This document shows positions 24,639-32,155 of a stretch of 35,693 nucleotides of DNA, one piece after another. Made by a program: the position numbers and the translations under genes. Every line of letters starts with the position of its first letter. Position 1 is the stretch's first letter. The stretch is taken from the NCBI GenBank assembly GCA_964420325.1, contig CAYQSU010000035.1, forward strand, positions 1-35,693. Reading direction: 5' to 3'. The notes beneath the pieces were generated by a model. It did no database searches. It worked only from the letters and a program-made list of their open reading frames with translations, and was not told where the DNA came from. This DNA is from CAYQSU01 sp964420325 (GTDB lineage Bacteria; Pseudomonadota; Alphaproteobacteria; Rhodospirillales; Defluviicoccaceae).

Positions 24639-25214
24639 TCAGCGGCCCGAGTGCTGTGCGACCCGCCGGTCCGGCGAGCTCGCCTTGATCGTCTCCCGGA
24701 CCTCTGCCGCGGACAGCGTCACTCGGGCGAGCAGCTCGCCGGCCAGGCACTCGATCTGCCGCCAGACCGGGTCTGCGGCGACGAAGTTGCGGGCCCGCAG
24801 GTCGATGAGATCGACATAGGCCTGCGTCTCCTCGGGACCGCCGGCCAGCGGCGACAGGATCGCTAAGGCCTGGCGCCGGTCGGCGTCGCCGTGGCTACGG
24901 CGAAAGCCGCAGGGATCAAAGCGTCGCTGCGCGGCGGGACCCGCCAGGCAGACCAGCGCCATGTTCTCCAGGCGTCGCTGGTAGGCATGCTGGATGCGGA
25001 ACAGCCCCTCGTCCTCCGCACCGGCGTCCGGAGCCGCACTCGGCCCGACGAGCCGAAAGTACGGCTCCGGCGGCGCGTGGCCGCGGCTGGCGTAGGCCTC
25101 GATCAGCGACAGGGCCCTCAGCCGCGCGCCGACGGCCGCCGCGGCGACCGCATGGCCGGCCCAATGATAGGCGATCGATTCGAGCACCTTGGTCCGCTTC
25201 ATGACCCACAACAT
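24639..25214 (-). CDS. M41 peptidase-like protein with a broken zinc motif (HWAGH)
   Basis: A 191-aa protein resembling the short stand-alone M41 (FtsH peptidase-type) proteins of alphaproteobacteria. Near the N-terminus, KVLESIAYHWAGHAVAAAAV aligns with the usual AYHEAGHAV, but the catalytic Glu is Trp18 (H17-W-A-G-H21). The downstream blocks are kept: MALVCLAGPAAQRRFDPCGF, then RRSHGDADRRQALAIL and EETQAYVDLIDLRARNFV. Zinc may still bind through the two His, but proteolysis should be lost. The start ATG at 25214 overlaps the upstream stop codon by one base (TGATG), suggesting coupled translation; ATG 25202 is an alternative. The neighbouring region contains transposase debris. Confidence 0.75.
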   Translation of the reverse strand: MLWVMKRTKVLESIAYHWAGHAVAAAAVGARLRALSLIEAYASRGHAPPEPYFRLVGPSAAPDAGAEDEGLFRIQHAYQRRLENMALVCLAGPAAQRRFDPCGFRRSHGDADRRQALAILSPLAGGPEETQAYVDLIDLRARNFVAADPVWRQIECLAGELLARVTLSAAEVRETIKASSPDRRVAQHSGR

Positions 25215-25399
25215 CAGCTGGTCGGGTTCTCGACCACTTCGAGGTCTGTTCCCTTCGCTGATCCGGCGATCGCCGATGCCCGTTCCGGCCTCACCCGACG
25301 CAACAGCGCCAACGAGAAGTGCGTTGATTCGACGGCCTTGCGTGCCGCCGCTGGCATCCTCGATGGGCCCAGGACCTGCGAAGCCTTCTTACTTGCCAT
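25214..25399 (-). CDS. Small hypothetical protein (61 aa) coupled to the M41-like gene
   Basis: From ATG 25399 the product is MASKKASQVLGPSRMPAAAR, then KAVESTHFSLALLRRVRPER, ASAIAGSAKGTDLEVVENPT and S. It is basic in the first half with an acidic tail, and has no membrane segment. I do not recognise the family. The TGATG overlap with the M41-like gene is the main support for it being real. AAAGGG directly abuts the ATG, so a later start at M15 (about 25357) is possible. Confidence 0.5.
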   Translation of the reverse strand: MASKKASQVLGPSRMPAAARKAVESTHFSLALLRRVRPERASAIAGSAKGTDLEVVENPTS

Positions 25400-25420
25400 C
25401 CCTTTGTTTTCTTTAGTTTT

Positions 25421-25447
25421 TCGCGACCGCAAAAAATACTGTCGCGA
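25421..25447. repeat. Inverted repeat TCGCGAC-N13-GTCGCGA
   Basis: A perfect 7-bp inverted repeat separated by 13 AT-rich bases, in the control region between the 61-aa minus-strand gene and the hydrogenase-side genes. The spacing and AT-rich centre suit a dimeric regulator's operator; no T-run follows in either direction, so a terminator is unlikely. Confidence 0.4.
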
Positions 25448-25479
25448 GCCACATGCAATAATAAGAAGTCCGAATCCCA

Positions 25480-25510
25480 TTGACATAAATAAATACTTGA
25501 AAACGATCAC
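25480..25510 (+). promoter_or_regulatory. AT-rich promoter region with FNR/FixK-like box
   Basis: A perfect TTGACA (25480-25485) is followed, 11 bp later, by TTGAAAACGATCAC (25497-25510). This matches the FNR/FixK consensus TTGAT-N4-ATCAA in 8 of its 10 fixed bases. The whole 25400-25550 segment is strongly AT-rich compared with its surroundings. It lies about 50 bp before the 32-aa micro-ORF and about 440 bp before the hydrogenase small subunit. Oxygen-dependent control of the hydrogenase genes is a reasonable inference, not shown. Confidence 0.4.
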
Positions 25511-25558
25511 GAAATCTACAAAAATATTGTCCGATATCAGCAGGGAAGCGAAACCAAG

Positions 25559-25657
25559 ATGTCGTGGGACAAGCGCATCGCGAGGGTGACGCCGTATCTC
25601 GCACTGGCGATCGCCGTCGTCGCGGGGGTCCTCACGTTCGCCGCCCATTATGAATGA
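25559..25657 (+). CDS. Micro-ORF: 32-aa single-span membrane peptide
   Basis: MSWDKRIARVTPYLALAIAV then VAGVLTFAAHYE: a basic N-terminus, one hydrophobic segment of about 18 residues, and a short polar end. That is a plausible N-in single-pass inner-membrane peptide. AGGGAAG sits about 10 nt before the ATG. It lies between the FNR-like box and the hydrogenase operon on the same strand. I do not know a family for it, and chance cannot be excluded for so short a frame. Confidence 0.4.
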   Translation: MSWDKRIARVTPYLALAIAVVAGVLTFAAHYE

Positions 25658-25953
25658 TGGGGTGGGCGTCTGGACGACACTCGGGCCGCCGCTGGTCGTC
25701 GGGCTGCCGGCGGCGCAGAAGCGCCTCGGCGTCGTGACAGGCCTCGGCGTCGTGACAGGGCGGAACGCGCGCGAGTGCAGCGATGCGGAGCCGGTCTCGG
25801 CTCCGACGGGCGGCGGGTGGCGGCGCGCTTCGTCGACGATCGCGACCTTCGATAAGGGCGAGAGGCAGCCGCAGGCCGCGGCGAACGGCCGGGCATAACG
25901 CCGGGGCGAACCGAACACGGACCCCGCGAACGGACCTGGGAGAGCAAGAGAGG
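25658..25953 (+). other. Leader region before the hydrogenase operon, no convincing gene
   Basis: About 296 bp between the micro-ORF and the hydrogenase small subunit. A reading frame from 25650 to 25898 crosses it, but its composition is low-complexity and includes the duplicated 18-mer, so I do not call it. I looked for a sigma-54 GG-N10-GC promoter and saw no good match. Confidence 0.45.
25723..25758. repeat. Tandem duplication of an 18-bp unit
   Basis: GCCTCGGCGTCGTGACAG occurs twice head to tail with no mismatch (25723-25740 and 25741-25758). It lies about 195 bp upstream of the hydrogenase small-subunit start. It may be a replication-slippage duplication or a doubled regulator site. 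Confidence 0.75.
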
Positions 25954-27045
25954 ATGGAAACGTTCTACGAGGTGTTCAGGCGGCGGGGCATGAGCCGTCG
26001 CAGCTTTCTCCGTTTCTGCACCTACACCGCGGCCTCCTTCGGCCTGCCGCCGGCGCTCGCAGGGACGGTCGCCCGCGCGCTCGAGACGAAGCCGCGCCTT
26101 CCCGTTCTCTGGTATCACGGCAACGAGTGCACGTGCTGCAGCGAATCGTTCATCCGCTCCGCCCATCCTCTGGTCGGCGACGCCGTCCTGTCGATGATCG
26201 ATCTGCAGTACGACGACCTGATCATGGCAGCGGCGGGCCACCAGGCCGAGGCGATTCCGGAGCAGGTGATCGCCAAGTATCCTGGCCAGTACGTTCTGTG
26301 CGTCGAGGGCGACGCGCCAATGGGAGCGGACGGCATGTACTGCTTCGTCGGCGGCAAGCCCTTTGTCGACAACCTGCGGCGCGCGGCGGCCCACGCCCGC
26401 TTCGTGATCGCCTGGGGCCAGTGCGCCTCGTTCGGCTGCGTGCAGCAGGCGCGCCCGAACCCAACCGACGGCAGGGCGGTGCACAAGCTCATCTTCGACA
26501 AGCCGGTGATCAAGGTCCCCGGCTGCCCGCCGATCGCCGAGGTGATGACCGCCGTGCTCACCTACGTGCTCACCTTCGACCAGCTGCCGGCCCTCGACCG
26601 CAAGGGGCGGCCGAAGATGTTCTATGGCCAGCGGATCCACGACAAGTGTTACCGGCGCGGCCACTTCGATGCCGGCCAGTTCGTCGAGCGCTGGGACGAC
26701 GAGGGCGCGCGCAAGGGCTACTGCCTCTACAAGATGGGCTGCAAGGGGCCGACTACCTACAACGCCTGCTCGACGACCATGTGGAACGGCCAGGTGTCGT
26801 TCCCCATCGGCTCTGGGCACGGCTGTCTCGGCTGCTCCGAGGAGGGGTTCTGGGACCACGGGTCGTTCTACGACCGGGTCACTGGTATCCGCCAGTTCGC
26901 CGTCGAGAGCAACGCTGACACCATTGGCATGACGGCGGCGGCGGTCGTTGGTGTCGGCGTCGCCGTCCACGCCGGCATGAGCGTGGTCAAGCGCAGCATG
27001 GAGCGGGCGCAGGCCAGGGATGAGTCCCCGGCTCCCAGGGCCTGA
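25954..27045 (+). CDS. hyaA: Uptake [NiFe] hydrogenase small subunit, oxygen-tolerant type
   Basis: A 363-aa precursor closely resembling E. coli HyaA. A Tat signal (SRRSFLR at residues 14-20, then a hydrophobic stretch to about residue 42) sends it folded to the periplasm. All six cysteines of the oxygen-tolerant proximal 4Fe-3S cluster are present: C59, C61, C62, C157, C162 and C191. They equal E. coli mature positions 17, 19, 20, 115, 120 and 149 with a constant offset of 42. Distal-cluster ligands are H229, C232, C257 and C263; medial-cluster ligands are C272, C291 and C294. A C-terminal membrane helix (about residues 325-345) anchors it next to the cytochrome b. It passes electrons from the NiFe site to the membrane. 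The large subunit follows 32 bp downstream. Confidence 0.96.
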   Translation: METFYEVFRRRGMSRRSFLRFCTYTAASFGLPPALAGTVARALETKPRLPVLWYHGNECTCCSESFIRSAHPLVGDAVLSMIDLQYDDLIMAAAGHQAEAIPEQVIAKYPGQYVLCVEGDAPMGADGMYCFVGGKPFVDNLRRAAAHARFVIAWGQCASFGCVQQARPNPTDGRAVHKLIFDKPVIKVPGCPPIAEVMTAVLTYVLTFDQLPALDRKGRPKMFYGQRIHDKCYRRGHFDAGQFVERWDDEGARKGYCLYKMGCKGPTTYNACSTTMWNGQVSFPIGSGHGCLGCSEEGFWDHGSFYDRVTGIRQFAVESNADTIGMTAAAVVGVGVAVHAGMSVVKRSMERAQARDESPAPRA

Positions 27046-27077
27046 AACCCGCTTGCGAAGGGGAGGACGATCAAGAC

Positions 27078-28874
27078 ATGTCGGTCTTTCAGACACCCAA
27101 CGGCTTCACCCTTGACCGCGGCGGCCGGCGCGTGGTGGTCGATCCCATCACCCGCATCGAAGGCCATCTCCGGATCGAGGTCAACCTTGACGAGAACAAC
27201 GTGATCCGCAACGCCGTCTCATCCGGCACCATGTGGCGCGGCATCGAGATCATCCTTAAAGGCCGCGATCCGCGCGACGCCTGGGCGTTCACGCAGCGGA
27301 TCTGCGGCGTCTGCACCGGCGTGCATGCGCTGGCGTCGATCCGTGCGGTCGAGGACACGCTCGGCATCCAGATCCCGGAGAACGCCAACATCATCCGCAA
27401 CATCATGCATCTCGCCCAGTACGCGCAGGACCACCTGATCCACTTCTACCATCTCCACGCGCTCGACTGGGTCGACATCATCTCCGCGCTCGACGCCGAT
27501 CCCAAGGCGACGGCGGCGCTGGCCCAGTCGATCTCGCCCTGGCCGAAGTCGTCGGAAGGCTATTTCCGGGACGTCCAGGCTCGGCTCAAGACGTTCGCCG
27601 CCTCCGGCCAGATCGGCCCCTTCGGCAACGCCTACTGGGGTCATCCCGCCTACAAGCTGCCGGCGGAGGCCAACCTGATGGCCGTCGCCCACTATCTGGA
27701 AGCGCTGGTGTTCCAGAAGGACGTCATCAAGATCCACACCATCTTCGGCGGCAAGAACCCCCACCCCAACTGGCTGGTGGGCGGCGTCCCCTGCCCGATC
27801 AACCTGAACGATGCCGGCGCCGTCGGGGCGATCAACATGGAGCGGCTGAACCTCGCGCTCACGCTCGCCGACCAGGCGATCACCTTCATCGACCAGGTCT
27901 ACATCCCCGATCTCCTCGCCATCGCCTCGTTCTACAAGGAGTGGGCGGGCATCGGCGGCGGCCTCGCCGGCCGCTGCATGCTGTCCTTCGGCGATCTTCC
28001 GAAGCGCGCCGGCGACCTCTCGCCGGGGAACCTGGAGTTCCCCCGCGGTGCGATCGTCGACGGCAACCTCAACGAGGTGCACGAGGTGAGCCTCATGGAT
28101 CTCGAGCAGATCCACGAGTTCGTGCCCCACTCTTGGTACCGCTACCCGGACGAGACCAAGGGCCTGCATCCGTTCCAGGGCGTCACCGAGGCCAACTTCG
28201 TGCTCGGGCCGGGCGCCAAGGGGACCAAGACCGACATCGAGGCCCTCGACGAGGAGGCCAAGTACTCGTTCCTCAAGGCGCCCCGCTGGCGCGGCCACGC
28301 CATGGAGGTGGGGCCGCTCGCGCGCTATGTCGTCGGCTACGCCCAAGGCAATCCGGAGTTCAAGGAGCCCGTGGACATGGTCCTACGGCACCTCGGCGTG
28401 CCGATCGGGGCGGTGTTCTCGACGCTCGGGCGCACCGCCGCCCGCGGCCTCGAATGCTCGTGGTCGGCGCACAAGCTCAAGCACTACATCGAGCGGCTGA
28501 TCGCCAACATCAAGGCCGGCGACACCGCCACCGCCAACACCGACCTCTGGGATCCCGCGACCTGGCCCACGTCGGCGTCCGGCTGCGCCTTCGTCGAGGC
28601 CCCGAGGGGCGCCCTCGGCCACTGGCTCACCGTCGAGAACGGCAAGATCAGCAACTACCAGTGCGTCGTGCCGAGCACCTGGAACGCCTCGCCCCGCGAT
28701 CCGGCCGGCAACATCGGGCCTTACGAGGCGGCGCTCCTGGGAACGCCGGTCGCCGATCCGGAGCAGCCGCTGGAGATCCTTCGAACGATCCACAGCTTCG
28801 ATCCGTGCCTCGCCTGCGCGTCCCACGTCACCACGGCGGACGGACGGACGTACGAGGTTTCCGTGCTCGGATAG
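27078..28874 (+). CDS. hyaB: Uptake [NiFe] hydrogenase large subunit
   Basis: A 598-aa catalytic subunit. The N-terminal L0/L1 regions are DPITRIEGHLRIEV and RICGVCTGVHA, giving NiFe ligands C76 and C79. The C-terminal motif DPCLACASH gives C577, C580 and H583. Exactly 15 residues follow H583, which is the cleavable extension removed by a HyaD/HupD-type endopeptidase after nickel insertion. It oxidises hydrogen in the periplasm, carried across the membrane together with the small subunit's Tat signal. No endopeptidase or hyp gene occurs in the window, so maturation genes must lie elsewhere. Confidence 0.97.
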   Translation: MSVFQTPNGFTLDRGGRRVVVDPITRIEGHLRIEVNLDENNVIRNAVSSGTMWRGIEIILKGRDPRDAWAFTQRICGVCTGVHALASIRAVEDTLGIQIPENANIIRNIMHLAQYAQDHLIHFYHLHALDWVDIISALDADPKATAALAQSISPWPKSSEGYFRDVQARLKTFAASGQIGPFGNAYWGHPAYKLPAEANLMAVAHYLEALVFQKDVIKIHTIFGGKNPHPNWLVGGVPCPINLNDAGAVGAINMERLNLALTLADQAITFIDQVYIPDLLAIASFYKEWAGIGGGLAGRCMLSFGDLPKRAGDLSPGNLEFPRGAIVDGNLNEVHEVSLMDLEQIHEFVPHSWYRYPDETKGLHPFQGVTEANFVLGPGAKGTKTDIEALDEEAKYSFLKAPRWRGHAMEVGPLARYVVGYAQGNPEFKEPVDMVLRHLGVPIGAVFSTLGRTAARGLECSWSAHKLKHYIERLIANIKAGDTATANTDLWDPATWPTSASGCAFVEAPRGALGHWLTVENGKISNYQCVVPSTWNASPRDPAGNIGPYEAALLGTPVADPEQPLEILRTIHSFDPCLACASHVTTADGRTYEVSVLG

Positions 28875-28942
28875 GAGTCCGAAGGGGGGTGAGGGATGGC
28901 AGGGGGCCATTTGGACGCACACCGCTAAAGAGAGGAGCAGCC

Positions 28943-29707
28943 ATGGCCAGGAAGCGCGACCTGGGCTGGGTCGAGGATGTGCAAACCGACACCATCAGCG
29001 GCGAGGTGCAGGTCATCACCGGCGACGAGGGTGCCATCCGCCGCCTCTCGGTGTTCGTCTTCGAATGGCCGATCCGCGTCTGGCACTGGATCATCGTGCT
29101 GCTGCTGATCGTCCTCGGCGTCAGCGGCTACCTGATCGCGAGCCCGCTGCCGAGCCCGTCGGGCGAGGCCAGCGCCAGCTTCGTCATGGGCTACATCCGC
29201 TTCGTCCATTTCACGAGCGGCTACCTGTTGGCCGTCGCCTTCCTGTTTCGCGTCTACTGGGCCTTCGTCGGCAACCACCATGCCCGCGAGGCGTTCGTCG
29301 TGCCGGTGCATCGGGCCTCGTGGTGGGACGGCCTCGCCAACATGGCCGCGTGGTACGTCTTCGCCATGCGCGAGCCGCGCAAGTGGGTCGGCCACAATCC
29401 CCTGGCGCAGATCTCGATGTTCATCTTCATGCTCTATCTCGTGTTCATGATCGCCACCGGCTTCGCCCTCTACGGGGAGGGCACGGGCGCCGGCAGCTGG
29501 GCGGACCGCCTGTTCGGATGGGTGATCCCCTTGTTCGGCCAGAGCCAGGACGTGCGCACGTGGCACCACCTCGGCCTCTGGGCGCTCGTCATCTTCGCCA
29601 CGCTGCACATCTACACCGCGATCCGCGAGGACATCATGTCCCGGCAGAGCATGATCTCGACGATGATCAGCGGCGAGCGCATGTTCAAGGACGACCGCCC
29701 CAACTGA
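28943..29707 (+). CDS. hyaC: Hydrogenase cytochrome b subunit
   Basis: A 254-aa integral membrane di-haem cytochrome b with four main hydrophobic segments. Histidines likely to bind haem occur in VFEWPIRVWHWIIVLLL, RFVHFTSGYLLAVAFLF and VRTWHHLGLWALVIFATLHI. It takes electrons from the hydrogenase small subunit and passes them to the quinone pool. ATG 28943 has AGAGGAG 6 nt upstream. The N-terminus (MARKRDLGWVEDVQTDTISG) is a longer hydrophilic lead than in E. coli HyaC, before the first haem-binding segment. It sits 68 bp after the large subunit and 22 bp before the HupH-like gene. Confidence 0.95.
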   Translation: MARKRDLGWVEDVQTDTISGEVQVITGDEGAIRRLSVFVFEWPIRVWHWIIVLLLIVLGVSGYLIASPLPSPSGEASASFVMGYIRFVHFTSGYLLAVAFLFRVYWAFVGNHHAREAFVVPVHRASWWDGLANMAAWYVFAMREPRKWVGHNPLAQISMFIFMLYLVFMIATGFALYGEGTGAGSWADRLFGWVIPLFGQSQDVRTWHHLGLWALVIFATLHIYTAIREDIMSRQSMISTMISGERMFKDDRPN

Positions 29708-29729
29708 GGGCGGCCGCCGGAAGCCTTCG

Positions 29730-30524
29730 ATGACAGGCGAGGATCGGGACGCCATCACCACCGCGGCCGGAACGGTGTTCTACCGGCGGCGCGGGCCGGC
29801 CGCGCCCGCCGCAATGGAAGCCGGCGTCGTGCGCCGCGTGCTCGAGCGGCTGGCCGAAGCCCTCGACGCCGTGCTCGCTGGCGGCCCCGACCAGCGCATC
29901 GATCTCTCGCAACTCGATATGGCCGCGCATGCGGCCCTCGCCGACCGGCTCGGCCAGGGCGAGGTCCGGGTCACCGTCCGTTCGCCGGTCGCGGCGGCGA
30001 TCGACGAGGCCCGGCTCGCCGGCGTCTGGCGCGTGCACCGCTCCGCCGATGCCGGAGACGCGACCTCCGAAAGCCTCGAGGTCGGCGCCGCCCCCGCAAC
30101 CCTGAGCCGCGCCCTCGCAGACATCGCAGATGCGCCACTCTGCGTCGCCGGCGGGCCGGCAGACGCGATGCGGGCGCGGTCACTCCTGACGGAGATCGAT
30201 CACCGCGCGAGCCGGCACCGCCTCGACGGGGTGCCACGCGTGATCGACCTCACGACGCTGCCCCTCGGCCCGGCCGACCGCCTGCTGCTCGACCGCGTCC
30301 TCGGCTCCGGACCGGTGGAGGCCGTGGCGTCCTGCTTCGGCCGCTGCCATGCCCGGGCCACCCCCCGCCGCCACGTCTGGCGCGTCAGCTACGTCAACGC
30401 CGACGACCGCCTCCTGCTCGAGACCGTCGAGATCTGCGCGATCCCCTCCGGGATCATCGCCCAGCGCGAGGACATGACGGACGGCCGCGCCCGTCTCGCG
30501 ACGCTGATCGCCGCCTGCCGCTGA
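29730..30524 (+). CDS. hupH: HupH/HyaF-type hydrogenase assembly protein
   Basis: A 264-aa protein with the HupH/HyaF layout. The N-terminal half has VVRRVLERLAEALDAVLAGG and LADRLGQGEVRVTV. The C-terminal half ends in the family block RRHVWRVSYVNADDRLLLET then VEICAIPSGIIAQREDM. In other bacteria this protein helps mature the small subunit's iron-sulphur clusters, above all in oxygen-tolerant hydrogenases; that role is known for the family, not shown here. It is the last gene of the operon, so HyaD/HyaE (HupD/HupG) equivalents usually found between hyaC and hyaF are missing at this locus. Confidence 0.85.
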   Translation: MTGEDRDAITTAAGTVFYRRRGPAAPAAMEAGVVRRVLERLAEALDAVLAGGPDQRIDLSQLDMAAHAALADRLGQGEVRVTVRSPVAAAIDEARLAGVWRVHRSADAGDATSESLEVGAAPATLSRALADIADAPLCVAGGPADAMRARSLLTEIDHRASRHRLDGVPRVIDLTTLPLGPADRLLLDRVLGSGPVEAVASCFGRCHARATPRRHVWRVSYVNADDRLLLETVEICAIPSGIIAQREDMTDGRARLATLIAACR

Positions 30525-30627
30525 CCGACACCGGCCGTCCGAGCGGGCCACAGCGCCAGGGTGGACAAGGGCCGCATTGTGGCCGAAGAAGGTGTGCCGC
30601 CGGCCAGCCCAGACCCGGTCTCCACCG

Positions 30628-32154
30628 ATGCCGCAGACGATCCTCGCCCGGAACGCCCGCCTGCTGACCTCCCCCCTCGGCTTCCATCTCGCCGTTGGCG
30701 GCTACCTCGCCGTCCTCTTCGTGCTTCGCGTCTCGCTGTTTCCGGGGGCGTCCGAGGACGACGCCGAGGCCCTGTTCTACGCCCAGGCCTTCGCCTTCGG
30801 CTACAAGCCGACCCAGCCGCCGCTCTACACCTGGCTGGCGCTGGCGAGCGAGCAGCTCCTCGGTGCCAGCGTCGCCGCGGTCGAGGCGGTCAAGTTCGCC
30901 TGCCTCCTCGCCCTCTACCTCTGCCTCTACTGGACGGCGCGGCGGGTGCTGGAGAACGCGGCATCGGCGGCACTCGCCGCGCTCGGCGTCATCGGCTTCT
31001 ACTACCTCGCCTGGGACGCCGTGCTCAACTACAGCCACACCGTGCTGGCGGCGGCGGCGATCGCGGCGACGCTCCTGCTCCTCCTCAACCTCGAGCGGAG
31101 CGGCGGGCGGGCCGCCTATCTCGGGCTCGGCGCCGCCGTCGGTGCGGGCCTCCTCGCCAAGCACACCTATCTCCTGTTCCTGGTACCGCTGGCCGCCGCG
31201 GCGCTCTCCGACCCCGGCCTCCGGGCGCGGCTCGTCCAACGCCGCATCGGCCTCACGCTGGCCCTCGCCGCGGCCCTGTTCCTCCCCCACGGCCTCTGGC
31301 TCCTGGCCCACCCGCAGGCGCTCACCCGACCCGCCGAGTGGCTGCCCTCGGCGGCCGGCGCCGGCGGGGTCGCCGTCGCCGGGCTCCTTTCCGTCGCCGG
31401 GAGTGCCCTCTCGTTCCTCCTGCCGCTGCTGCTCCTCCTCGTCGTCCTCGCGCCCCGCGCCTGGCTGCCGCTTGCGCGAACGGCCGGCGGCGCAGGGTCC
31501 CGGCGCTGGCGGCGGCTGTTCCTCGTCTACCTCCTCGCCGTCGCCGCGCTCACCGTCGCTCTCGTGCTCGCCCTCGGGCTTTCCCGGATCCGCACCCACT
31601 GGATGATCGCGCTGATCCCGTTCCCGATCTACGCCATGCTGCGCATCGAGGCGGCAGGCCTCGGCGAGCGGGTCCGCGAGCGCCTGGCCGGCCTCTTCGC
31701 CGCGGGCGCGCTCGCCGTCGTCGTTGGGCTCGGCGCGGTGTCCGTGATCGCCCCCCGCAGCTGCGGCAAGTGCGCCTTGTTCATACCCTACGCGACGCTG
31801 GCGGCGGAGCTCCGCGCCGCCGGCTTCGCCGGCGGTCCGCTCGCCGCCGTCGATCATCCCGTCCAGCTCGGCGGCAACCTCCGGCGCTTCTTCCCGGGTT
31901 CGCCGGTCTGGAGCAGCCGCTTTCCCGATTTCCGGCCGCCGGCGGCGGACGGCGACCCCCGCCCCTGCCTCATCCTGTGGAACGCCTCTCGCGCGAGCGG
32001 CCCGGCCGAGGCGGCGGCCCTCGCCCGTCGCCGGCTCGGCGTCGACATCCCCGCCGACGCCGCCGCCGGCCACGTCGAGGCGGCGATCGCCCGGAGCGGC
32101 GGCCAGACCGTGCGCCTCGCCTACCTCCTGCTTCCCGCCTGCGCCGCGCCGTGA
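30628..32154 (+). CDS. GT39-like membrane glycosyltransferase (ArnT/PMT family), copy 1
   Basis: A 508-aa protein with about ten hydrophobic segments. The first periplasmic loop carries the family's acidic pair in GASEDDAEALFYAQAFAFGY, then PTQPPLYTWL. The C-terminal periplasmic domain begins with a CxxC (SCGKCALFIPYATLAAELRA) and includes VDHPVQLGGNLRRFFP. Such enzymes transfer sugars from polyprenyl-phosphate donors to lipid A, protein or glycan. The start is taken as ATG 30628; upstream in-frame TTG/GTG starts exist, and no clear Shine-Dalgarno supports any. It is paralogous to the gene facing it, and the two stop codons are one base apart. Confidence 0.85.
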   Translation: MPQTILARNARLLTSPLGFHLAVGGYLAVLFVLRVSLFPGASEDDAEALFYAQAFAFGYKPTQPPLYTWLALASEQLLGASVAAVEAVKFACLLALYLCLYWTARRVLENAASAALAALGVIGFYYLAWDAVLNYSHTVLAAAAIAATLLLLLNLERSGGRAAYLGLGAAVGAGLLAKHTYLLFLVPLAAAALSDPGLRARLVQRRIGLTLALAAALFLPHGLWLLAHPQALTRPAEWLPSAAGAGGVAVAGLLSVAGSALSFLLPLLLLLVVLAPRAWLPLARTAGGAGSRRWRRLFLVYLLAVAALTVALVLALGLSRIRTHWMIALIPFPIYAMLRIEAAGLGERVRERLAGLFAAGALAVVVGLGAVSVIAPRSCGKCALFIPYATLAAELRAAGFAGGPLAAVDHPVQLGGNLRRFFPGSPVWSSRFPDFRPPAADGDPRPCLILWNASRASGPAEAAALARRRLGVDIPADAAAGHVEAAIARSGGQTVRLAYLLLPACAAP

Positions 32155-32155
32155 G

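Noticed and set aside
25650..25898. 82-codon plus frame in the hydrogenase leader
   Set aside because: Low-complexity product including the tandem duplication, overlapping the micro-ORF, no ribosome-binding site and no known family.
25658..25953. Sigma-54 promoter for the hydrogenase operon
   Set aside because: Many uptake hydrogenases use one, so I looked for GG-N10-GC with the surrounding TGGCAC/TTGC bases; the closest, TGGCGGCGCGCTTCG, has the wrong spacing and -12 bases.
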